A stretch of DNA of 64,000 nt from Prochilodus magdalenae (GCA_024036415.1 JAMWET010005032.1:503501-567500), one strand, 5' to 3'. Counted from the first letter of the stretch, positions 48,001 to 60,779 are shown. The notes: generated by a model not told the origin, from the sequence alone. Made by a program: numbers and translations.

Positions 48001-51000
48001 TACCATGTTTTCCAACTACGCATTCTCAGACACAGCACCCAGCATTACTGAAGCACTGGACATGCCACTCGGCATTAAACAGTATTTATAAAGGACTTCA
48101 AATGTGGTACAGAAAATAAAATACATTATGAAACACAGCATGATTATGACTCATTGTACTGGACCCATAAATCATGACAAATGACAGAAGAACTTGATAT
48201 TTAGAGTGATTCTTGGAATACTAAATAAATATTGTTTGAGTATTGTTGCTGTTCATGAAATGAAAAAAATGCATTTCTATTTTGGTAAATTTTTACTTGT
48301 GTATCGTTTGATCACATGAGTTTACACCATGTGTGAATTTCCCAATGGGCCCAACAGCAATAACCCAAAAAAATGATCGGAAAAGGTCTGGCTCCATCAG
48401 AATCAGAATTAAATTGGGTTCTGGCCACTCCCGTAAAGTCGCTATTTTGGAAATACTTGATTTTCTTTGGACAGCAGTAATATTTAAGGAGAGTTGTTTG
48501 TGGGAACAGGAAACCGTAGCTTCAATATGAAAAGTAACTTCTGCCAACAGAAATTGACGCAGTAGCAGAAGCAACAATGTTCCTGCGAGTTATTAGCTGC
48601 TCTGCTTGTTTTTGTATTTCCATATATATTTTATGAGCTTCCACTGTAAAATAAGCGATTTGACTGTTTCATGCCTAAAGCATCACTTCCATGGGAACTG
48701 GCACTGGAAAATTACATCTCGGGTACCAAAACAGCAAGGTGATAACTGCAGCGATAAAATACGCCAGCATGGCTACCTGTGTTGGGTTCTGTTAGGTTAA
48801 AACAATCAGAAGCACTGACTTAGTTAAACAATATCTGATTTATCTAATGCAGCACAACATAAAATAAACTGATCTTCAGTCTTGTCCTGTTCATGTGAAC
48901 TGGCTCATAATTTGGCAGCTTTCATGTTTAAAATCATACAATAATTATACACAGACTAAAAGAACAAGTTTCCCTTTTTTAGTCCATTTGAAGACATTAC
49001 AGGGCATGAGAAATTAAAACAGGCAAACGTGTTGAACTTCGAACATGAAAGTGCTTCATTGGACCTCATGATAAGAGTACACAGGGTGTTCACGAAGCTT
49101 ATCAGAGCAGCGCAGAGGAGCTCACGTACATAACCAAACATACCGCACACAACACACTCAATACCCATTTTAATTGCACCCTTAAGCTTTTCATAGTTTC
49201 TGACTGTAGCACGGAACATTAAGAGTAAAAGACAATGTCAGCAAGAGTTCTTGAAAGCCTGCTCCTAAACTGGGCCTCTCCGGAAGCCAGAGGGCATTCC
49301 AACTGCGAATCTCCTTCTTGAGTCACATGGCAATCCACCGAACAAGAATAGCTGCTGACCAGCAGTTGCATATTTATAAAGGGTTCTCTTATACTCCCTT
49401 CTGTGGCCAGACTGAAAATGACCCGTTATGAGCCTCTGCAATGATTTCTATTGGTCTCCTCTAGAACACCAAGGTCAATTTTATAAAGTAGTGATGTTTA
49501 GGGCTGGAATCATATTTAAAAAAAATAATATATATATTTTTTAAAGTGCAATATTAAAGCTGAAATTATTTTTTATTTTTCATAATTAATTATATGCCCT
49601 TCGATCAAAACTGCAGTATATAGAGAATGCAAACCTTACAGATCTTGTACAATGCCTGTAGATGAGTTCAACCAATCAGAGGCAGTCAACTCCATGCAGT
49701 GCCATCACAACTACAGCTAACTGAGAACTGTGATGCTCTTCTCTTACTGGTCTGGACTTCAGCTCCCAGAAAATAAATGCTATTCATGTAAATAGTACTG
49801 TACTTGCACTTCTGGTTAGATGCTAACTGCATTTCATTGGCTCTGTAGCTGTACTCTGCACAATGACAATAAAGTTTTATCTAATCTATTTAAATTATAG
49901 CCAAGTAGCTCCCAACTGTGTCATAACTGGATTTTGGCTGTAACCAATTATTTCAGCAGCCGCTTAACAGCAAGCTGGGATCTTAGAAAAATCTTAACTC
50001 TGTAATAAGGCATCTCAGTGCATGTACACTCTTACTCTGATTTCTTTAAGACTTCTGTCTGTGCACATGTGAAAAAGTGCAGTACTAGTAATAAGCAAAC
50101 ATTTAACAGTAGCGGTGAAACGACAACCAAACCATTTCGGATTCGTGCTGAACCTAAATACACGTCTCTGGAAATTAAGGACTCGCATCTGTCATCTTCC
50201 AGGGGATGTATATTCATATTTTCAGGTTAAGTGACTCCATGTTTAGAAACCAAAGATGGCATAAACTTATTCTGTAGCTTGGGTTTCTAAACAGAAATTT
50301 TATTAGTGCTTGATGTAGACCTGAAGTTTAACATTACACGATCACAGGTGTCCCTGATAAAGGCAGGTAGGATTACTGACAAATCCGAGTTCTTGCAGGT
50401 GTTGGTTACTGTGTACATGTAAACACACTCACTGAGGCGTTAAGAGACTGAGAGGTCTAACATGAAGCTAAATATGGCCAATGTGTCACAATACAAAAAC
50501 AAAAACAGTTTTAGGTCAAAACCATCTCAAACTTATAGCTATACAATGTCTGTGTCAAGAGGCCAAAAGTACATGACCACTTCATGCAATAACTTCCTGA
50601 GAGGGGGATTTGAGGTGAACGCCTGGTTCCCATCTCACGCACTGTAAACAGTAAACACTTTACACCATGTGACTCCAAAACTGCTTTACACTGACGATTT
50701 TATGCAAAGCATTGTGGGAATCTGGAGAATTCGCCAATAATAGAAAACATAACTTTTTTTATTTATTTTTTTTAACTCCGTCCTTTTTACATTAGGCTGT
50801 ATTTAAGTCGTTGTATTTTTATATACACCGTCTGGTAAATAGCATTAGCCAGGTTATCTAGCGAGTCAGCGAACTTGTAGAAGCATATATACCGACCTTT
50901 AACCCCAGTAACGTTATACTCCCACAACAAAGTGTGATAAATGCTAGGTTTGTCTGGATCACGGGCCAAATAAACACACCAGCTAAGCGCTCCCCAGGCT

Positions 51001-51621
51001 AGCCAAGCTAACGGCTAAACACACAATAACATTACTTCATACTCGCGGCTTTTATTAGCAATAAACTATATTTTACCCATATTAAAGCATGACAAAATGC
51101 AAGGAGATGAATGAACGTGTTATTACACGTCAGAAGCCTAAACGTGTGTATCCAAGTGAACAACTAGCCAAGTTAGCATAGCAAGAGTGTCAAGTTAGCT
51201 TAGCAACGCAAGGCTAGCGATCAGGCTGTACAGGCCCAACCGGCTAATTTTAAAAGTTTTAAACTGTTTCACAGTTACATATACCTTCTTTTAACTACAG
51301 TATTTGTTTTATTTAAATCCTTAAGCACTAGAAAGTAGCTAATTGTTGGACAAGTTAAGGCGGAACTGCGAACAAAAAGCTGGCGAAGAGGAAGACAACT
51401 TCATGAAGCCTGCTCAACGGCGAACTAATCTCAGGGCCTACTAGGCCATCCCACCCCGACTGAGGTAAACAAATCAATTCGTGTTTACAGGCCTGAAATT
51501 GCGGCCTTACCCCTGAATCAAAATAACCCGTACAAACCCGTCACTTACCGGTTTTAGTTTTAGAATCTGTAGATGTCGGGCCTGTTGAGCTGGACCGGGC
51601 TGCGTTCGGATTTTTCTCCAT
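39072..51621 (-). CDS. rnf10: RING finger protein 10 (E3 ubiquitin ligase), complete
   Basis: E3 ligase known to ubiquitylate 40S proteins uS3/uS5 on stalled ribosomes; also reported as a synapse-to-nucleus messenger. Minus-strand coding exons: 51549-51621, 47705-47895, 47345-47550, 46816-46906, 46401-46585, 46064-46200, 44896-45053, 44582-44713, 44123-44318, 43416-43549, 42758-42875, 42414-42515, 41887-42024, 41599-41690, 41434-41491, 41164-41328, 39072-39145. Total 2250 nt, 749 aa (human about 811). Signatures: [25 protein letters not shown], a C3HC4 RING at residues about 197-238 ([17 protein letters not shown]), [19 protein letters not shown], and the C-terminus [19 protein letters not shown]. 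All joins keep frame. The start [11 protein letters not shown] is shorter than in mammals. Confidence 0.96.
39846..40385 (+). mobile_element. LINE 3' end in rnf10 intron 16
   Basis: 39858-40133 encodes the end of a non-LTR retrotransposon ORF ([15 protein letters not shown].., [11 protein letters not shown].., [13 protein letters not shown]), then a 3' UTR ending 'aatgacaaagtctccttgaa'. 5'-truncated and antisense to rnf10. Confidence 0.8.
45588..45806 (+). mobile_element. tRNA-derived SINE in rnf10 intron 6
   Basis: A-box region 'gtgtagctcagcagacaaca', B-box 'ggggttcgaatcccagg', shared body 'atgctgtgctacaccaataa', and LINE-like tail 'cgccctggataagagcgtca'. A well preserved full-length copy. 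Confidence 0.9.
48280..48570. repeat. Copy of the inverted-repeat family at 59.8-60.3 kb
   Basis: 'gattttctttggacagcagt' and 'gtaaagtcgctattttggaa' match the 60000-60050 region closely. In rnf10 intron 1. Confidence 0.6.
49780..49890 (+). mobile_element. LINE 3' tail in rnf10 intron 1
   Basis: 'gtacttgcacttctggttag' followed by 'tgcacaatgacaataaagtt' and a (TCTAA) tail, the same family as 58150-58246. Confidence 0.75.
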
Positions 51622-52145
51622 GTTCTGGCTGGGTGAAGCGCTGAGGCCGAGCTCTGGTGAGAGAGCCGCCGAGCTCTCTAGCATTAAACGGGGCGAAACA
51701 AGAGGACAGTACGTCGGTGCGAGTGCAGGTCAGGCGGCCAAGGCCCTGGTTCATTTCTGTCCAACGCGGATACTCCATTACGGCGACATATTGACTACAA
51801 ACACCGAGAAAAGAAAAAACAGAGACACAGTCCAGATGTCTCAGTAAAGTAGATTGTGTAGGTAAGAAGGGGCTGGCGCTCTACGAGCGGGGCCTTAAAC
51901 CCCGAAACAGGTCGCCTTTCTTCCCTCGGAGTGGGAACGTTTGCGCCCCGCGAGGCGTAAGCCGCTTTCCAGTGCTGGAAAACGGATAAATTTATGTTTT
52001 TGGTCCAAATTCGGTTCGCATCAACGGAATCGCGCTTGTGGCGACGGGTCGCCAAACAGGAACAGTGAACGCCCACAGGGGGCTTATATACACTAAGCGG
52101 TCACGTGACTATGTACCCATATTTTTAAGAGTTCTGATTGGTTGA
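51622..52145 (-). promoter_or_regulatory. rnf10 5' UTR and promoter: CCAAT, E-box, TATA
   Basis: On the minus strand, in promoter order: CCAATCAG (about 52134-52141), TCACGTGAC (52101-52109, an E-box/USF-type site) and TATATAAG (52083-52090). Such spacing suggests transcription starting near 52055, giving a 5' UTR of roughly 430 bases if unspliced. By eye only. Confidence 0.5.
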
Positions 52146-52149
52146 TGCG

Positions 52150-53040
52150 TAAATACCCGGATGTAACAACACCAAAACGCCCATTTGTGTGCTAACCACA
52201 ACGCAGAGTCAGACACACTATAGGCTACTGCAGCGTTCGCACCAGCACCAGCCTTTAAAAGGGGTTAACACGTCGTCGCGATGTAAACAAAGTCGATCTG
52301 AGAGGTTTTGTGTGATATGGTTGATTGTAGAGACTCAGACGTTCTTTACAGTGGTGGTGATTTTATAAATATAGACATTATAGTTATCTAAACCACCAGT
52401 GAACCTACGCGTGCCTTGTGTAGGTGAGATTATATATGGAATGTTGATGATGGTAAAAATATTCATAAATCTAAAAAAAACAGTGTTTTCCTTCCTTCAT
52501 GACTATTCTATGGTGACCAGATTCATGGAGACGTTCCCAGTTTAGCACTCAATGTACTATTAAAATATTAAATGTTTATGGAATAAAAAGAAGCGACAGT
52601 TTCAATTTGAAACATTGGGATCATGGTAGTTGTAGTATATTAAACTATTAATAAACTGTGAAGGTGGACTGCTAAATTCAGGTACTACCTAACTGTTTAA
52701 ACAGTCTCAGTAAATCTTAAAATAGCTACCATGAGATTTATCACTTATCGAATTTTAGAAATACATATTCTAAGCAAAACGTGTCTCAAAATTCAGTTTA
52801 GCAGACACTTTTGTAAAGAAAATTTATTTCTAAAAATACAGTTTATTGAATATTTTTCAAAGTAAAAATGATTGACAGTAAAATAAATGGTGGAAGAACG
52901 TCCCAAAGATTTACCATTGAGGATTCATAAAACACAACAGCATGGTTTGCTCTCCCAAAGATGCATAGAAGCCATTTATTACTAGCTAATAACCGCACTC
53001 ATCCCCCTGCTGTAAAGTGATGCAATAAAAAATAAAATTC
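52150..53040. other. Intergenic between rnf10 and pop5, no gene seen
   Basis: AT-rich. Contains a short repeat core around 52350-52440 ('cagtggtggtgattttataa', 'ccaccagtgaacctac') that recurs elsewhere in the window. No exon recognised. Confidence 0.4.
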
Positions 53041-53665
53041 TTTTTTTTTTTTTGTGAACAACTGTTTTAATTTTTTAAATATATTTTCTTAAATAAAGAA
53101 CATATCATAACTGTCAGACTGCAGGAAAACATTCAGACCATCCCACCCCCCTCTGTGTGGTGGTGCAAATACAAAATAAAAATAAAAATTACAGGTCACA
53201 GTGTGCAAATAAATATAATAAGTAAATAAGAAAAAAAAAAAAAATCAAGTGCAAGGCAAAAATACGTCCAAGATAAAAGCAGCAGAGATTCCACAGAGTG
53301 AAATTCCATCTCCCATGACTTAATAGTTTCCGGCCTTGATTCATGCATACGAGCAACTGAGAGTTCATGCGAGATAATGTCCAAGAAGCTAAGTAGCCAC
53401 TGCCTTCTTGTAACTGAATTCGGAGGATTCCATCGATTAACCAGTAGTGTCTTTGCAGCAGTTGGGGCGCAGAGTAATAATCGTTTCTGTTGCAAATTGA
53501 TATTAAATGAAGACAAATCATCTCGAAGAAAAACAGAAGCTGAGCGTGGTACATTCTGGCCGTCTAAGGTTGTAAGATGATCAGCAAGCTGATGCCAGAA
53601 ATCAAGAACAGTTGGACAGAAGCAACAAGTAGTGCATAAAAGTACCACATTCGTCTAAAAAAAAA
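53041..53665 (-). mobile_element. L1-like LINE 3' end
   Basis: The minus-strand frame 53196-53648 resembles the C-terminal region of an L1-type ORF2: CPTVLDFWHQL, then LLCAPTAAKTLLVNRWNPP. After it comes the 3' region, and a T-run at about 53040-53054 on the plus strand fits a poly-A tail. 5'-truncated. The family match is from memory. Confidence 0.65.
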
Positions 53666-54071
53666 AAATCCTTTTTAATGTTGTGATAAAACTGTGGTTA
53701 ACATATCCAGGGACGTGAACTACCAAGATAAAAAAACCCAATTAGATTTCAGAATGACTTATATGCCATATACCCAACCATCATACCAATCTTGATTTAG
53801 TGTATTTCACCCTGTTACTGAAATAATGCTGAACTCGAAATCATTGGACAGCACTGAGTAATATCTCTGCTACATTCAGGTCAAAACAGAACGCATACAA
53901 TAACACACAACAAAGAATGTTTAATAATTCAATTACGCAATTTATTCTACTAGTAGAAATGCTAAAATGTTAATACAAACTGAAATTGGCTGTTTACCAC
54001 ATATATCCCCTTTTTATCTTTTTATAAAGTGAATAATTTTAAAGAAACATTTGCAAAACAAAGTTTACACT

Positions 54072-54077
54072 TTTATT
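54072..54077 (-). terminator. Possible polyadenylation signal of pop5
   Basis: TTTATT on the plus strand (AATAAA on the minus) about 313 bases after the pop5 stop. Confidence 0.45.
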
Positions 54078-54184
54078 TAACTGTAATGTTACACACTCTG
54101 AACAGTATCTATTTGCCACCTCAGACAAATTCAACACTTAAGCTAAAGTAATAAATAGGCCTGGGTAAGAATCCTGTCTTCCCA

Positions 54185-54330
54185 CACCTGGTCTACTCTG
54201 GCTGGGTTTCTCAGCTCTGGTCCTGGAGACGGACTGCCCTGACCTCCACACACCTGTTCCAATGAATCAGCTCATTAGCAAACCCCCATTAAGTTGAAGG
54301 GGGCGTATCTCAGCTAAACAATAAAATGTG
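54185..54330. repeat. Short interspersed repeat, related to 60620-60760
   Basis: Both places have a 'ttctca.c.ct..tcctggag' block followed by 'cacacctg.ttca..aa.cag', typical of a common fish repeat. Low copy divergence cannot be judged. Confidence 0.45.
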
Positions 54331-54389
54331 GAGGTAAGTGGGCTTCCAGGAACAGGGTGGAGAAACAGAGGTCTACAGCACGATGGTGG

Positions 54390-57300
54390 TCATGTCTGCT
54401 CTTCTGCACTCTCGTCTCCATCATCATCATCATCATATTCACCACGTTCCTCTGCCTTGAATTTGCTTAGAGAACAACTCAGCACCGCTTTCCTCACTTC
54501 TTGTTTTTCGGCTATGTAGAGAGGAAAAGAATAAAATGTCAGATAGGATGCATTCAGCACAGGCAGAGATGAATTAAGAGTTTAATAATTTATGAGATAC
54601 ATACACAGTAAACTGGTACCAGCCCTTGTATGCATATACATGTATGTATGTATACACACACACACATATATATATATGTACCAATGAGAAGTTAGCTAAA
54701 CTTAGCTAAATGGATGTTATTGGTGATCTTAAAGACTCTACAGTCTGAACCAGTCCATATCCTGATACACCACATCTGCTCCTGATGTAGACAGTATGAT
54801 ACTCCTCCATATCTCCACCTCTAATATATATTTAGTGGTGTAAAAACTTTGATCTCTTTTTCTGCACAGTGTAAAAGCTCTAGTTCTCCATTCGGGTTAA
54901 TGAATATTCATGATGGACCGACCAATAGAATCGCTCCAAACCTGCTTAGTAGTAAACCTTGTTCTATCAGCTCCACTGCAGGGTAAGAAAGCTGGCTCAT
55001 CCTCCTGTACAGCTCCACTCTGGAGGGTTTTAAGGTGGACTGTGTAATTTCAGCGTCATTTCTTTTGCACAAACGATGATCAAACTGAGGCACTGCTCTG
55101 TTGTATTGAACTGAACTGCGCATGCACATGTGTACAAGCAGACAGATGCATGAAATCTGAAATCTGAACGTTCACACTTGTGTGGCATGCCCACTTATCA
55201 GACACGCATGCGGTCTATGAACGGACCATATCTGTACACAGCCCTAAAAAAAAAATACAAAATCTGATCTGTGTCACATTAAGCCAATAAAAAGACACAG
55301 CCTCATAAGGCAACTGGCTCAGCAAGCGGTTGTCAGAGGAAGAGAAGGCCTTACCCTCGGTCTTACAGTGTGGCAGCATTCGACACAGCTGTTGTCTGCC
55401 GTATCGAATAAGAAACTTCTGACACGTCCTAATGGTTCCTGTGAAATCAGGCAGAGGAAGACAGAGAGTGGTTTGACTGAAATCTAGTTAAAAGACAGTT
55501 AACACAATTAACGAGTTTTATTATAGGCCAGCTTCCCACACCCAGATCAAGCCTGTGCAAAGACTGAAAGGCATCTCCAAAGGCCGTGTTTCAGCTTCAC
55601 ATTTTAAAATTTTAAATTTTATAAAACATATTTATATTGGGGGGCACATAGTTTACACTATTCGACCATCATCATCATCATTCCATATACAACTCAGACG
55701 ACACGTGTAGGTTCCCCGTTGGCTTAGATAATAAATACAATGGCTATATTTGTGTTGTAGACAGAGATATTCCCATCTAGACTTGATTTCCACTGTGAGG
55801 AAATCAAAGCCAGAGTTTAAATCAGACTATTTTGTCTTTCATCTCCATCTCTGAATTATGTTAACATGCTGAACAATATAGAGTTTCCACAAAGCATATT
55901 AATAGATAATAACAGATGCTCTAAGCTCCTTTCCTCCTCGAGTCTGGTTCCTCTCGAGGTTTCTTCCTGACTCTAAGGGAGTTTTTGCTCGTCACTGTTG
56001 CCTCTGGCTTGCTCACGGGGGGCTTGGACCCAGTCTCCCTTTCCTACGTCTATATGAACTGCTTTTATGTGAAGTTGCTTTGAGAGAAAATTGGGTGTAG
56101 AAAGCGCTATACAAATAAATATTGATTGATTGATTGACTGATATTGATGCTTTGATCAACCATTAATTAAGTTGAAAATTAAATTGAAAACACCCAAACC
56201 AAATAAACTGGTGCTGGTCCATGTACACACACACATTGCATATATATGTATATAATATTGCATTATGATTAATTATGAGTATGTGAGTGGAACAGTACAA
56301 CATGTCACATTGTACTGCATGGCTGTTTTGTGACTGGTACGTTAGCTTGTTTTAACGTGAGTCCATTGTTGGCTTGTGGTTGAAATTTCAGATTGGGACG
56401 ATATGGTTTGAATGTCCTGGTAAAAGTAAATGACAATATGAAAACCAAACCAAACAGTCACTATACGTCAAACAGAGAACCTCTTACCCCCAACATGCAC
56501 GCAGTTGAAGAAGCAGGGCACTCTCTGGCCTCGGCTGCATATGGAGTTAATAAAGGGAAGGGCAGACCAGAGGAGCTGATAATGGGCTTTCCGGAACCGC
56601 AGGATGACCATCCCAGTGTAGGCATTCAGGTACGTCACTGAAACGAGTCAACTATTACATAATGGTAGGCATTAAATACTGTAACAAAAGTTCTATCATT
56701 GTTTTTGGTGATTTATTGGACTTCAGGAAGATTTTCATAGAATATGCTTGGTATATTGGGGCCTAGAGGAGTAAGACCAGGACTGCTATACTGTTGCTCA
56801 CACCTCTCGGCTTTGGCCTTTTTGTATTTTATACTTAAACAAGAATTTAAATAGAAGATGATGACCCAGCAAACTTTAATGCACAACGACTAAACAAAGA
56901 TATTCATAATTAAATGTCTAAGGATGAAGACAAAGTCGTTCAATTTGGTGTGGTGTGAAAAGCGCTGTTCGAGAAAAACCTACACAGTAGAATCGTTTAC
57001 AGTGGTGGTGAATGGAACCGTACGTCCAGACGAACCAGATGTTATTACACTGAATGGTTATGAATTATTGAGATGTTATTTTGCAATAGCATTTTTTTTT
57101 GCCATTTTTAAAAGATTTGTTATTATCATCAACGTTGTATGTAAACCCTGCGAACTCTACGGTTTTATTTAATCATGACTGGTGTTTAAGCTTCAATTAA
57201 GGTTCAAGGCTGTCCTACTGGCCAAAACAATCAGAACATCCACCAATACAGGCTTGAGGCTCGACTCAGACGCAGATGTGTTTGCCTCATCACTAGCCTA

Positions 57301-58929
57301 CCGCATACTCATGTTTACAGACTGTATACTCATGTTTACAGACCGTATACTCGTGTCTACATACCGTATACTCGTGTCTACATACTGTATACTCATGTTT
57401 ACAGACTGTATACTCGTGTCTACATACTGTATACTCGTGTTTACAGACTGTATACTCGTGTCTACAGACTGTATACTCGTGTCTACATACTGTATACTCG
57501 TGTCTACAGACTGTATACTCGTGTTTACAGACTGTATACTCGTGTCTACCGACTGTATACTCGTGTTTACAGACTGTATACTCGTGTCTACAGACTGTAT
57601 ACTCGTGTCTACATACTGTATACTCGTGTTTACAGACTGTATACTCATGTTTACATACTGTATACTCATGTTTACATACTGTATACTCATGTTTACATAC
57701 TGTATACTCGTGTCTACATACTGTATACTCATGTTTACATACTGTATACTCGTGTTTACATACTGTATACTCGTGTTTACAGACTGTATACTCGTGTTTA
57801 CAGACTGTATACTGATGTTTAGACTGTATACTCGTTTCTACATACTGTATACTCGTGTTTACAGACTGTATACTGATGTTTAGACTGTATACTCGTTTCT
57901 ACAGACTGTATACTCGTTTACAGACTGTATACTGATGTTTAGACTGTATACTCGTTTCTACATACTGTATACTCGTGTCTACGGACTGTTCTCATATTAT
58001 CTCTACCTCAGATGTTATTTTTTATTGTGTACATACTGTCTACTTGCACTACTCTTACAGTTGAAACATTCATTGTAAATGCTGCTCTTATACATTTATA
58101 TATATATGCATATAGATATGCTTATATATGTATATATTTATTACTACGGCTCTTTATGTAAATAACACTGTACTTGCACTTCTGGTTGGATGTTAACTGT
58201 CCCTGTACTGTGCACAATGACAATAAAGTTGAATCTAATCTAATCTCTGATTGGCTGAAACTCATCTACTGGTAGCTCACAAGCTCTGTATTGTTAAGTT
58301 AGATATCCTGTTTAATGATAACCTGCACAACACTGTTGAGTAGACAGCTATTTGAAAATGTTATTTAAAATCAAATGTGTTGTAGACATCAGGACGCCTG
58401 GTTCCCATCACCACCACTTCAAGGGTCTTTAAATCTCTACCATTTCACACCATAACACTGGGTTTGTGTACGTCCCAATGACTGAATTCAGATATTTCGA
58501 TAATGTCATGTGGTGTATCTCCCCTTTCAGTTCCTACAGATGATGGATATACTACTAGGAGCATTTGGACCTGGTCCTGTTTCCTCTAGCCTTATTAGCA
58601 TACACCTAGCTGATAAGCCTGCTACCCCACCACGAGGTGAAGATGTGGATGGGTGGGGAGATGTGCTGCAAGGCTGACCTGCAGTCCCAATGCTGAACAG
58701 GGCTTCTCCGTATTCTCCATGAGCTTTGACAACTGCGTTTCGAACTGCTTGGTAAATGGCCCTTTGCTCCAAAACCTGCAGCTTGCTTCTGTCCGAAACG
58801 CACAGCTCACACAGCAGATACCTTCACAAACACACACAGACCGGAAATCCGTTCAATAAGCCATAAAATCCTGAAAACCAGCTCGTATAGACGTACAAAC
58901 ACAGTTTACCTCGACTTCAACCGCACCAT
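54390..58929 (-). CDS. pop5: POP5, protein subunit of RNase P and RNase MRP, complete
   Basis: Nucleolar subunit shared by RNase P (tRNA 5' processing) and RNase MRP (rRNA processing). Minus-strand exons: 58910-58929, 58679-58821, 56488-56637, 55355-55438, 54390-54511; 519 nt, 172 aa (human 163). Signatures: start MVRLKSRYLLCEL, TYLNAYTGMVILRFRKAHYQ, PCFFNCVHVGG, then TIRTCQKFLIRYGRQQL. The C-terminus is acidic (EYDDDDDGDESAEEQT). All joins keep frame, with near-consensus donors except exon 2 (gtcagc). RNF10 and POP5 are also neighbours in human. Intron 2 carries the 57.3-58.0 kb minisatellite. Confidence 0.95.
55925..56145 (+). mobile_element. Common fish retroelement 3' end
   Basis: 'tggttcctctcgaggtttct', 'gctcacggggggcttggacc' and 'aaagcgctatacaaataaat' followed by (TTGA)n. 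In pop5 intron 3, antisense. Confidence 0.7.
57297..57990. repeat. 21-bp minisatellite in pop5 intron 2
   Basis: About 33 tandem units of 21 bp built on 'tatactcgtg' + 't(c/t)taca(t/g)a' + 'ctg'. A variant with 'atactcatg' is interspersed and shorter 18-19 bp units appear at the right end. Because 21 is a multiple of 3 the array is open on both strands (233 and 144 codons). These are not genes. Confidence 0.97.
57991..58250 (+). mobile_element. LINE 3' tail
   Basis: 'gtacttgcacttctggttgg', then 'cacaatgacaataaagttga' and (ATCTA)n, directly after the minisatellite. The same family as 49780-49890. Its upstream 'gtctactt' motif resembles the minisatellite unit, so the array may have grown from this tail. 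Confidence 0.75.
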
Positions 58930-59010
58930 CCTGCTCGCCTCTCCGGAACTACAACCACATGGGCAAACACGAAGGCTTCCCTTCCTGCTGGGCTGTTAAC
59001 CAATCATGAG
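58930..59010 (-). promoter_or_regulatory. pop5 promoter region
   Basis: Near the pop5 ATG: an ETS-like 'tccggaac' (58942) and 'aaccaatcat' (about 58999), on the plus strand as written. No TATA box. Confidence 0.35.
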
Positions 59011-59062
59011 CGGGCACTGCTCAAAGGGGGCGGGAACCGAGAGATTGTCTTTCCAAGCTTTG

Positions 59063-59079
59063 TCCACCAGATGGCGCTG
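59063..59079 (+). promoter_or_regulatory. CTCF-like motif upstream of pop5
   Basis: 'tccaccagatggcgctg' is a close match to the vertebrate CTCF core, in the opposite orientation to the two motifs at 29964 and 31845. Prediction by eye. Confidence 0.5.
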
Positions 59080-59785
59080 TAATACAACGATAATGTCAAA
59101 GGCGCTTTCTGGCTTTGGGACCCAGGGTGGTCGCAGTGCCACCTCCAGTAGAAACATAGTATACGTCCATACAGCTCTGGGAATAAATAAGAACCCGCCC
59201 CAGTTTCTTCTTAAATCAGCTTCTCCACATGTACAGCAGGTTCTCAGTGAGGAACCGAAGGTGGGGTTCTAGCTTTACTGGCAGATACAGTGAGCGTCTG
59301 GTTCATAAGAACAAGGTCTGGCAGCAAACACACAGGACAACACAGCTACAGACCGGCAGAGGGCCAAACCCCCTCTCTACTGACCGTGATGAGCGCCACC
59401 TCATTCCAATGTCCCTTACCCACCGTAAGATGACCTCAGGTGACCTACAGAGAGACTGACGAGCGGTGGCTGGGGTGAAACGCACAGCGAGCATGGTTCT
59501 AAAAACAGGCTTCTGGAGGTCATTAGTGATTTTCTACAGATCTAATACAATATCTGATCTGGAGTTTGGGAGACATGGTTCCAGTAGTGTAGAGAATCAA
59601 ACAGAACTGAGGGATTCTGGTCCAACACAAACCCAGAACCTGCACAACTGGAGGAGCAGATCATCAATGGAGTATTTCACTCATTTCCACATGTCAGTCA
59701 TTTCATTATGTACTAAGGTGGAGTAGCATGCAGCTGTAGCTTTTGTAAGCATGTAAGAGTATGCTAGCCCCAAATCTTAAGTGTC
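59080..59785. other. Intergenic, no gene seen
   Basis: No exon or bounded repeat recognised. Confidence 0.4.
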
Positions 59786-59789
59786 CTAT

Positions 59790-60310
59790 AGTGGACATAT
59801 CGTGGCTCTCCAATGAAAACCATGTATATCCTATTTGGCTGATTTTTATGTTTTGCCATTATTTCATCACATGAGCTGCTGTTTACATCAGATGGACATT
59901 TCATGATCAACGGATCACCAGAAAATCCCCAAACATGCTTGGAGAAACGTCTGGTTCCATTGACTTACATTCAAATTCAATCAGGTTTTTTCTCTCTCCT
60001 GTAAAGTTGCCATTTTGGAGATTCTTGTTTTTCTTTGGACAGCGATGATATGTTGTAGGGGGTGAATGCTAAAGGTATGTCCAAGGCTTTCCATATTACC
60101 ATACCACTATAGCGCTGCTGTAGGAACAAAACCTTAAACTTTACAGGAGAGGAAAAAAACATGCTTTACTTTCAATGCAAGTCAATGGAACCAGACAGTT
60201 CTCAAAGTGATTTCAGGCCGTTTCCTTTGGCTCATTCATCATTAAATTTACACGCAACGTAAAGAACAATACGTACCTTCAAATGATGTCAAATACTAAA
60301 AAACACATTT
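59790..60310. repeat. Inverted-repeat element (MITE-like)
   Basis: The two halves mirror each other: 'tctggttccattgacttaca' (59950) against 'gcaagtcaatggaaccagac' (60178), and 'ctctcctgtaaagt' (59995) against 'actttacaggagag' (60138). Fragments occur at 25125-25340 and 48280-48570. Confidence 0.7.
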
Positions 60311-60779
60311 TTTTTCTCACAGTGTTGATATATGAAGTATAAAGTGAAAACATGTGAAAATGGTCAAAATGCTTTTGTTTTTTGGATCTGTCTATTTCAG
60401 TGTTTGGAAAATCTCATATATCATATGTTTCAGTTGTGCTGACCTGCAGTTCAATGTCTGTTCTTCTCAAATATGCCCACATTAAATGCCCCCCTATAAA
60501 GCAGTTCTGGGCTGGGCACCTGCTGTCTTAACAAGGGCGTGTGCACTTTTGCTGAGTTTGGAAGTATGGGACATACATGCTCCAGGAAAACTATATACTG
60601 CCTGTATGTACAGACCGTGCGTCCTGCTGTGCAGTGCTTCTCAACCCTCTTCCTGGAGGCCCACCAGCCTGCTCGGATTAATGTATTCCCAGCTCCCAAC
60701 ACACCTGATTCAACCAACCAGGTCATCAACAATGGTCTGTGGAGGTAGCATGAGCTAGCACAGCATAGCACATCAAAAG

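Noticed and set aside
53196..53648. 150-codon minus-strand frame as a host gene
   Set aside because: Matches the C-terminal style of an L1-like LINE ORF2 and ends beside a poly-A-like run.
57182..57883. 233-codon plus-strand frame with ILVSTYCILVFTDC repeats
   Set aside because: By-product of a 21-bp minisatellite inside a pop5 intron; the opposite strand is open as well.
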